DNA of 18,273 nt from NCBI GenBank assembly GCA_023436175.1, contig JAEZKE010000038.1, positions 1 through 18,273 on the forward strand, given 5' to 3'. The notes under the pieces were generated by a model. That model saw only the letters and a list, made by a program, of their open reading frames with translations. It searched no databases and was not told the DNA's origin. The translations under genes were made by a program, and so were the position numbers. Below, one piece after another: positions 14,846-18,273 of the stretch (positions are counted from its first letter, which is position 1; each line of letters opens with the position of its first letter). This stretch comes from Methanobacteriota archaeon (lineage in GTDB: Archaea; Methanobacteriota; Methanobacteria; Methanobacteriales; Methanobacteriaceae).

Positions 14846-14877
14846 GTTAGCAGTTAAACAGTAATATTTTTTTATGA
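14846..14877 (+). repeat. GTTAGCAG module, copy 3
   Basis: The same 20-mer, followed by a T-run and TATGA. Preceded by the hairpin CCCCTAAGGG and T7, which looks like a terminator just before the module. Confidence 0.6.
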
Positions 14878-14985
14878 AATCAAAGTGAACCCATTAATAG
14901 AATAAATAAATGATATTTACCTTTAAAAAAGTTCCATCGGAACACACACCTCAACATTTTAAAAAAAAGCTCATTAAACATAATA

Positions 14986-15005
14986 TTAACCCCTTACGGG
15001 GTTAA
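14986..15005 (+). other. Hairpin TTAACCCC/GGGGTTAA
   Basis: Perfect 8-bp stem, loop TTAC; AATA and AATATT flanks can extend it with a 3-nt bulge. Confidence 0.55.
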
Positions 15006-15036
15006 TAATATTGTAAATGACCTTTAAAAAAATAAA

Positions 15037-15183
15037 TGATGGGGCGTAGGCTTATACCGATGAGAACTTCTATTTTTTTTGTAAATATCGGATAACAAAC
15101 GATTTTATTAATGAAGCCTCAAACGAATCAAGTTATAAAGGGTTATTTTAAAGTGATGGGGCATGAACTTACCCAATGAGAAC
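15037..15183 (+). repeat. Two diverged 30-bp units at the 3' end of the noncoding region
   Basis: TGATGGGGC...CTTA..CC.ATGAGAAC occurs at 15037-15067 and 15154-15183, 117 bases apart. AAGCCTCAAAC lies between them (15113) and also at 14046. Confidence 0.5.
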
Positions 15184-15288
15184 AAATGAAGGATTAAACA
15201 GGTATATAAGGCTAACGGAGGAAGATAAAAGAGATAATTATATAAGTAAGGACTTACATATATTTAAACAGAGTAGGAATACTCTAAA

Positions 15289-15316
15289 ATGGTATAATTG
15301 GTGAAAACATGAACAA
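15289..15316 (+). repeat. Leader repeat, copy 1 (start of SWIM gene)
   Basis: ATGGTATAATTGGTG, AAAACATGAACAA: contains the SD (GGTGA) and start codon of the SWIM gene. It recurs after that gene at 15769. Confidence 0.55.
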
Positions 15317-15761
15317 AAGAAATATAAAAGCAGAAAGACTTTTTAAAAGTGGTGGAGTAAAAAAAATAGGAAAGGATAAGTACGAAGTTCAGGGAAGCAG
15401 GAGAGTACACACAGTTAAAAAAATAAGTGGGTATTGGATCTGTCCTTGTGAAGACCATCAGTTTAGATTTGAGAAATGTTATCACATCAGAGCCTGTATA
15501 CTTTATGAAATAGAGGAAAAACGCCGCACAAGTCAAGGAAATTTCTTTAATAACAAATATAACATCCTAAAACTGAAAAAGAGAGCCATAGAAGAGCAAA
15601 TAAATAAAATATTAAAACAAAATAAAGTCTATATGAAAGAAAACGGGGTCAAAAACGAGGAATTAAAGCAGAAGCACCATAAATTAAACAATACATTATC
15701 AGAAATTGAAAAAGAGCTTAAAAAAATAAGTCCAGCACCTAGAACAGTAGTAATAGGCTAA
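15309..15761 (+). CDS. Small SWIM zinc-finger protein with coiled coil
   Basis: A 150-residue basic protein. Residues 45-59 (CPCEDHQF...KCYH) form a SWIM-type zinc finger, C45-x-C47-x9-C57-x-H59, the site used by SWIM proteins to bind DNA or protein. The first 40 residues hold a beta-rich stretch (YEVQGSRRVHTVKKISGYW) typical of what precedes SWIM fingers. Residues 85-140 are a Lys/Glu-rich helix (KKRAIEEQINKIL, LSEIEKELKKIS), probably coiled coil. GGTGA lies before the ATG. Stand-alone SWIM proteins occur in archaeal mobile elements and near recombination genes; here the gene directly follows the large noncoding region, which may be its partner. Role not known. Confidence 0.8.
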   Translation: MNKRNIKAERLFKSGGVKKIGKDKYEVQGSRRVHTVKKISGYWICPCEDHQFRFEKCYHIRACILYEIEEKRRTSQGNFFNNKYNILKLKKRAIEEQINKILKQNKVYMKENGVKNEELKQKHHKLNNTLSEIEKELKKISPAPRTVVIG

Positions 15762-15768
15762 TTTTTTA

Positions 15769-15802
15769 ATGGTATAATGGGTGCAACATGAACAATTGCA
15801 CC
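15769..15802 (+). repeat. Leader repeat, copy 2, with hairpin
   Basis: ATGGTATAATGGGTG then CAACATGAACAA repeats the leader and start codon at 15289-15316, but the ORF it opens stops after nine codons. GGTGCAA (15780-15786) and TTGCACC (15796-15802) are perfect complements around the ATG. It looks like a remnant of a duplicated start or a recombination scar. Confidence 0.5.
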
Positions 15803-15849
15803 AATCATTTATTATGAATTCTATTTTTATTTAAATTTTTCATTTTTTA

Positions 15850-15912
15850 CACGGAAAAATAAGCCTCATGAACCAACCGTAATTTTAAACAAAAATAACG
15901 GGAGGTGAAATA
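15850..15912 (+). promoter_or_regulatory. Leader of secreted-protein gene (CACGG family, copy C)
   Basis: CACGGAAAAATAAG (15850-15863) lies 63 bases before the ATG, as in copy D and similar to RNAs A and B. The same TTTTTCATTTTTTA tract precedes copies A and C. A hairpin CCGT-a-ATTTT/AAAAT-a-ACGG ends next to the SD GGGAGGTGAAAT, so the start region may be structured. Confidence 0.5.
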
Positions 15913-17655
15913 ATGAAAATTAAACTGATTTTAATTTTATGCTTGATAGTGCTATTAATTACAGGAGTTACAGCATTACAAGAAGTTTGGAACTCTGGAT
16001 CAGGGGAAACACAATCAGTAACAAGTGATGGGATTAATATATTCGCTGCAACATCAGAAAACTTAAAATGCCTAAATCCAGATGGAACACAAAGATGGTC
16101 TAAAACATACACAATTAACGATGATGGAAAAGCAATAAGAGCAGGACAATACATCTATATTGGAACAGATGATGATTTAAGGACTTTAAACAAAGACGGT
16201 TCACAAAAATGGACTAATTATGAAACCCTGGGAACAAATCAAATAATCAAATATATTTTTGCAAAGCAAGGGTATATAATAGTATCAAACGATAACAAAG
16301 CAATAGTTTTAGAAAGAGAAACAGGAAAAAACGTAACACAAATAACAGAAGTAAATACTTTATGTAAACCTTATTTAATAGAAGGATTTTACTTAACAGG
16401 CACAAGAACAGGAATACAAGCATATAAAAGTATTATTTTACCTGATTTGTACATTAAAAAGACTAAATTAGAATCTGGAAAAGTTACAGCAACAATAGAG
16501 AACAAAGGACTTTATAAAGCAAAAAACGTAGTCGTTAAGTTCTTCTATAGGAACAAAGATGGATCATTAAAAACACTTCATAGAAATTTAGGAGACCTTG
16601 AAGAAGGGCAATCAAGAGACACACCGCTTTACGGAAACATAACAGCAGGATACATAACAGTAGACCCTTATTTTACAATCAAAGAACTAAATGAAAAGAA
16701 TAATCAATATTACTTCACATATAACAAACCTGGAAACAATACGGAACCTGGAAACAATAGCAATGAAACAAACAGTACAAATGAAGAGATATTCTGGCTT
16801 GAAGGATTTAATAACAAAGCAGAAACATCTATAAATTACACAGGAACAGAAGACCTAACAAATTACACAATAACAAACGTATTAGTCAATTTTCAAACAG
16901 GAAAAATGAAAAACAATTTTGATGATATAAGATTCACCTGGAATAATCAAACATTAAATTATACATTAAAAAATAAAATAGACGGAGAAAAAGCATATTT
17001 TGATATAAAAGTACCTCTAATCAAAGGAAATTCAATAACAAATATAACAATGTTTTCAGGAAATGTAAACGCAGTAAGCTTGTCAAATCCAGACAGCAGT
17101 TATTTATTATATGATCATTTTGAAGGAACAGAATTAAACTCATCAAAATGGGAAATAACAGCAGGAACACCAGTAATAAGTAATAGTATTTTAACATTAG
17201 CAGGTACAGGTTCAAAAGGTTTATGTTCTAAAAACACATTTAATGCACCTATATATTTAGAATCAAAAAGCAGAATGGAAGGCATATATTCACAAATTGG
17301 TATAGGTCCAGACAGAGATTTAAGCAGTAAATTAATAGCCATTTATGGAACAGTACCAAGTTCAAACGCAGTATTATACGCAAGTAACGGAACAAATTAC
17401 AATATGATGGGATACAGTTCAACAGGTGGAACAGAAAGCATAAGAGGGATAGGATATTATAATCATATATCAAGAGCATACGAAAACGGACAATTATTAA
17501 CAGGCCAAATAGAAGGGTATGATCCAAGCGGAGTCTATTATATAGAAATTACTGGAACATATGCAACACAATATGTAGATTATATCCTTGCAAGAAATTA
17601 CATTTACCCTGAACCAGTTTTGGAAAATTGGGGATCATGGATTTCAAAAACTTAA
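15913..17655 (+). CDS. Secreted PQQ-propeller / CARDB / DUF2341 surface protein
   Basis: A 580-residue exported protein. Residues 1-21 are a Sec signal peptide (basic start, long Leu/Ile core, ending GVTA). Residues 25-165 hold PQQ-like propeller blades (LNPDGTQRWSKTY, LNKDGSQKWTNYE). Residues 176-272 form a CARDB adhesion-like domain (LPDLYIKKTKLESGKVTATI, IENKGLYKAKNVVVKF). An Asn/Thr-rich linker with N-glycosylation sequons follows, then a DUF2341 domain (about 292-390) and a LamG/concanavalin-like C-terminal part. No membrane anchor or wall-binding domain is seen at the end. GGAGGTGA precedes the ATG. It is probably a cell-surface adhesin or glycan-binding protein; specific ligand unknown. 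A paralogue begins at 17877. Confidence 0.9.
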   Translation: MKIKLILILCLIVLLITGVTALQEVWNSGSGETQSVTSDGINIFAATSENLKCLNPDGTQRWSKTYTINDDGKAIRAGQYIYIGTDDDLRTLNKDGSQKWTNYETLGTNQIIKYIFAKQGYIIVSNDNKAIVLERETGKNVTQITEVNTLCKPYLIEGFYLTGTRTGIQAYKSIILPDLYIKKTKLESGKVTATIENKGLYKAKNVVVKFFYRNKDGSLKTLHRNLGDLEEGQSRDTPLYGNITAGYITVDPYFTIKELNEKNNQYYFTYNKPGNNTEPGNNSNETNSTNEEIFWLEGFNNKAETSINYTGTEDLTNYTITNVLVNFQTGKMKNNFDDIRFTWNNQTLNYTLKNKIDGEKAYFDIKVPLIKGNSITNITMFSGNVNAVSLSNPDSSYLLYDHFEGTELNSSKWEITAGTPVISNSILTLAGTGSKGLCSKNTFNAPIYLESKSRMEGIYSQIGIGPDRDLSSKLIAIYGTVPSSNAVLYASNGTNYNMMGYSSTGGTESIRGIGYYNHISRAYENGQLLTGQIEGYDPSGVYYIEITGTYATQYVDYILARNYIYPEPVLENWGSWISKT

Positions 17656-17662
17656 AAACTTC

Positions 17663-17670
17663 TTTTTTTT
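17663..17670 (+). terminator. T8 tract after the secreted-protein gene
   Basis: Eight T residues a few bases after the stop codon, followed by more T-rich DNA: an archaeal-type termination signal. Confidence 0.45.
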
Positions 17671-17804
17671 AAAATTTTTAATTTTTAACAGGTATAAACA
17701 AGTATTTTTAAATTAATTTAAGGTAGTTGAGTTTTTATTTTTTTAAGATATTGATCTAGACCTATAACGCTTCGCGTAACCTGCGGATATTAATCTATTT
17801 TTTG

Positions 17805-17876
17805 CACGGAAAAATAAGACCTCACCTTCTTAGTACAAAGTTAATCGTCTTTTAAAAAACAGTTGGAGGTGATAAT
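17805..17876 (+). promoter_or_regulatory. Leader of second secreted-protein gene (CACGG family, copy D)
   Basis: CACGGAAAAATAAG (17805-17818) is identical to copy C. It is followed by TCACCT (17822-17827), which can pair with AGGTGA of the SD (17867-17872) and thereby close the start site. A small hairpin ACGC-TTC-GCGT lies upstream near 17767-17777. Confidence 0.5.
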
Positions 17877-18273
17877 GTGCAATTCAAAAGACAAGGTCTG
17901 TTAATAGCCCTAGTAATATGTTTAATAGCATCAATGGGTAGTGCTGCAGCTTTCACACAAGCATGGAACTCAGGCACTGGACAACCTAAAGCAGTAACCT
18001 CAGATGGTGTAAATATGTACGCCGCAGAAGGAAGCAACATTGACTGTATTTCTCCAACAGGTTCTAGTTTATGGACTTCCCCTCATGCAGTAGCAAATAA
18101 CGGTTCCTGTATGAAAGTTGGTAAATATGTCTTTGCAGGTGAAGGTAACAATATCGTTGCTTTAAACAAAACTGACGGAAACTTAAAATGGAATGTAACC
18201 GAACCTCTTGGAACAGGTCAAGCACCTAAATACATATTAGTAAAAGGAGCTTATGTCATTGTTTCAAACGACG
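17877..18273 (+). CDS. Secreted PQQ-propeller protein, N-terminal part
   Basis: Starts at GTG 17877 (the overlapping ATG at 17875 runs into a stop after nine codons); GGAGGTGA at 17865-17872 is the SD. Signal peptide: QFKRQGLLIALVICLIASM then GSAAA. The mature part AWNSGTGQPKAVTSDGVNMY parallels VWNSGSGETQSVTSDGINIF of the gene at 15913, and blades such as LNKTDGNLKWNVTEPLGT follow. The CDS is cut by the window edge after about 130 residues. Base composition is somewhat less AT-rich than its paralogue, so this may be the older or more expressed copy. Confidence 0.88.
   Translation, partial: MQFKRQGLLIALVICLIASMGSAAAFTQAWNSGTGQPKAVTSDGVNMYAAEGSNIDCISPTGSSLWTSPHAVANNGSCMKVGKYVFAGEGNNIVALNKTDGNLKWNVTEPLGTGQAPKYILVKGAYVIVSND

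Larger units (their letters stand above)
12555..15288 (+). ncRNA. Large structured noncoding region, candidate giant RNA
   Basis: About 2.7 kb with no credible ORF on either strand (longest is a 70-codon shadow), in a genome that is otherwise tightly packed. It holds many perfect hairpins: 12834-12860, 12866-12883 (with a G-U pair), 12883-12915, 12922-12984, 13079-13185, 13209-13227, 13281-13298, 13719-13735, 13778-13800, 14056-14079, 14931-14943 and 14986-15005. GC is concentrated in the stems and single strands are purine-rich on the plus strand, as in stable RNAs. Short modules recur (TTAGCAG, ACAAGTAYYT, AAGCCTCAAA). A TATA-like TTTTAAAATAAACC near 12680 could start a transcript around 12710. 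No match to rRNA, RNase P, SRP or group II intron domain V could be recognised. It could also be several smaller RNAs or a replication region. Confidence 0.5.

Noticed and set aside
14285..14877. GTTAAAC inside the 20-mers fits the integron core GTTRRRY
   Set aside because: There is no second core site at attC distance, no gene cassettes and no integrase, so a chance match is more likely.
14285..14877. CRISPR array
   Set aside because: Only three copies of a 20-mer with gaps of 166 and 395 bases; no regular spacers and no cas genes.
17021..17527. Several minus-strand ORFs within the secreted-protein gene
   Set aside because: They are shadows of the plus-strand coding frame, rich in Leu/Ile because of the AT bias.

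Overview
The window looks like a piece of a methanogenic archaeon of the order Methanobacteriales (Methanobacterium-like). The sequence is strongly AT-rich. Genes start with SD sites of the GGAGGTGA type and follow TATA-like boxes. It encodes a soluble MtrA (tetrahydromethanopterin S-methyltransferase subunit A) with the cobamide histidine, a short archaeal-type hybrid cluster protein, a siroheme sulfite/nitrite reductase-like protein, a TrmB regulator, and secreted PQQ-propeller/CARDB/DUF2341 proteins. The genus is inference; no rRNA or tRNA gene was found.

Layout. (1) 1-1174: the end of an unrecognised acidic protein and two overlapping small ORFs, accessory in character. (2) 1226-1375: a 150-nt RNA-like repeat, copy A; copy B is at 10084-10225. 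(3) 1549-5865: a redox/stress group with two small alpha-beta-barrel paralogues, a siroheme protein, Hcp, a cupin, rubredoxin and a divergent TrmB regulator. (4) 6049-8017: a NapH-like membrane polyferredoxin, a second cupin, a DUF6448 protein and a tiny zinc protein. (5) 8090-9749: a TetR regulator diverging from soluble mtrA, whose promoter carries three identical palindromes at exactly 18-bp phase and whose leader can fold over its own SD. (6) 10501-12554: a compact operon of a DUF4258 toxin-like protein, a YgiT-like zinc-finger protein and a tRNA-guanine-transglycosylase-like protein. (7) 12555-15288: about 2.7 kb with no credible ORF but many perfect hairpins and repeated short modules; this is my best candidate for a large undescribed noncoding RNA. 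(8) 15309-18273: a small SWIM-finger protein and two secreted paralogues, the second cut by the window edge.

How the parts may work together. Groups 3 and 4 fit detoxification of reactive nitrogen, sulfur or oxygen species in a strict anaerobe: Hcp handles NO or hydroxylamine, the siroheme protein sulfite or nitrite, rubredoxin supplies electrons, and TrmB and TetR proteins regulate. A 14-nt element (CACGGAAAAnnAAG) marks four places: RNA copies A and B and the leaders of both secreted-protein genes. A and B also carry ATTTCACCTCC, complementary to the SD regions of those genes, so they could be trans-acting small RNAs or solo copies of the same leader family. The long noncoding region lies between the TGT-like operon and the SWIM gene and may form one accessory module with them. 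All functional links are inference from sequence and position.
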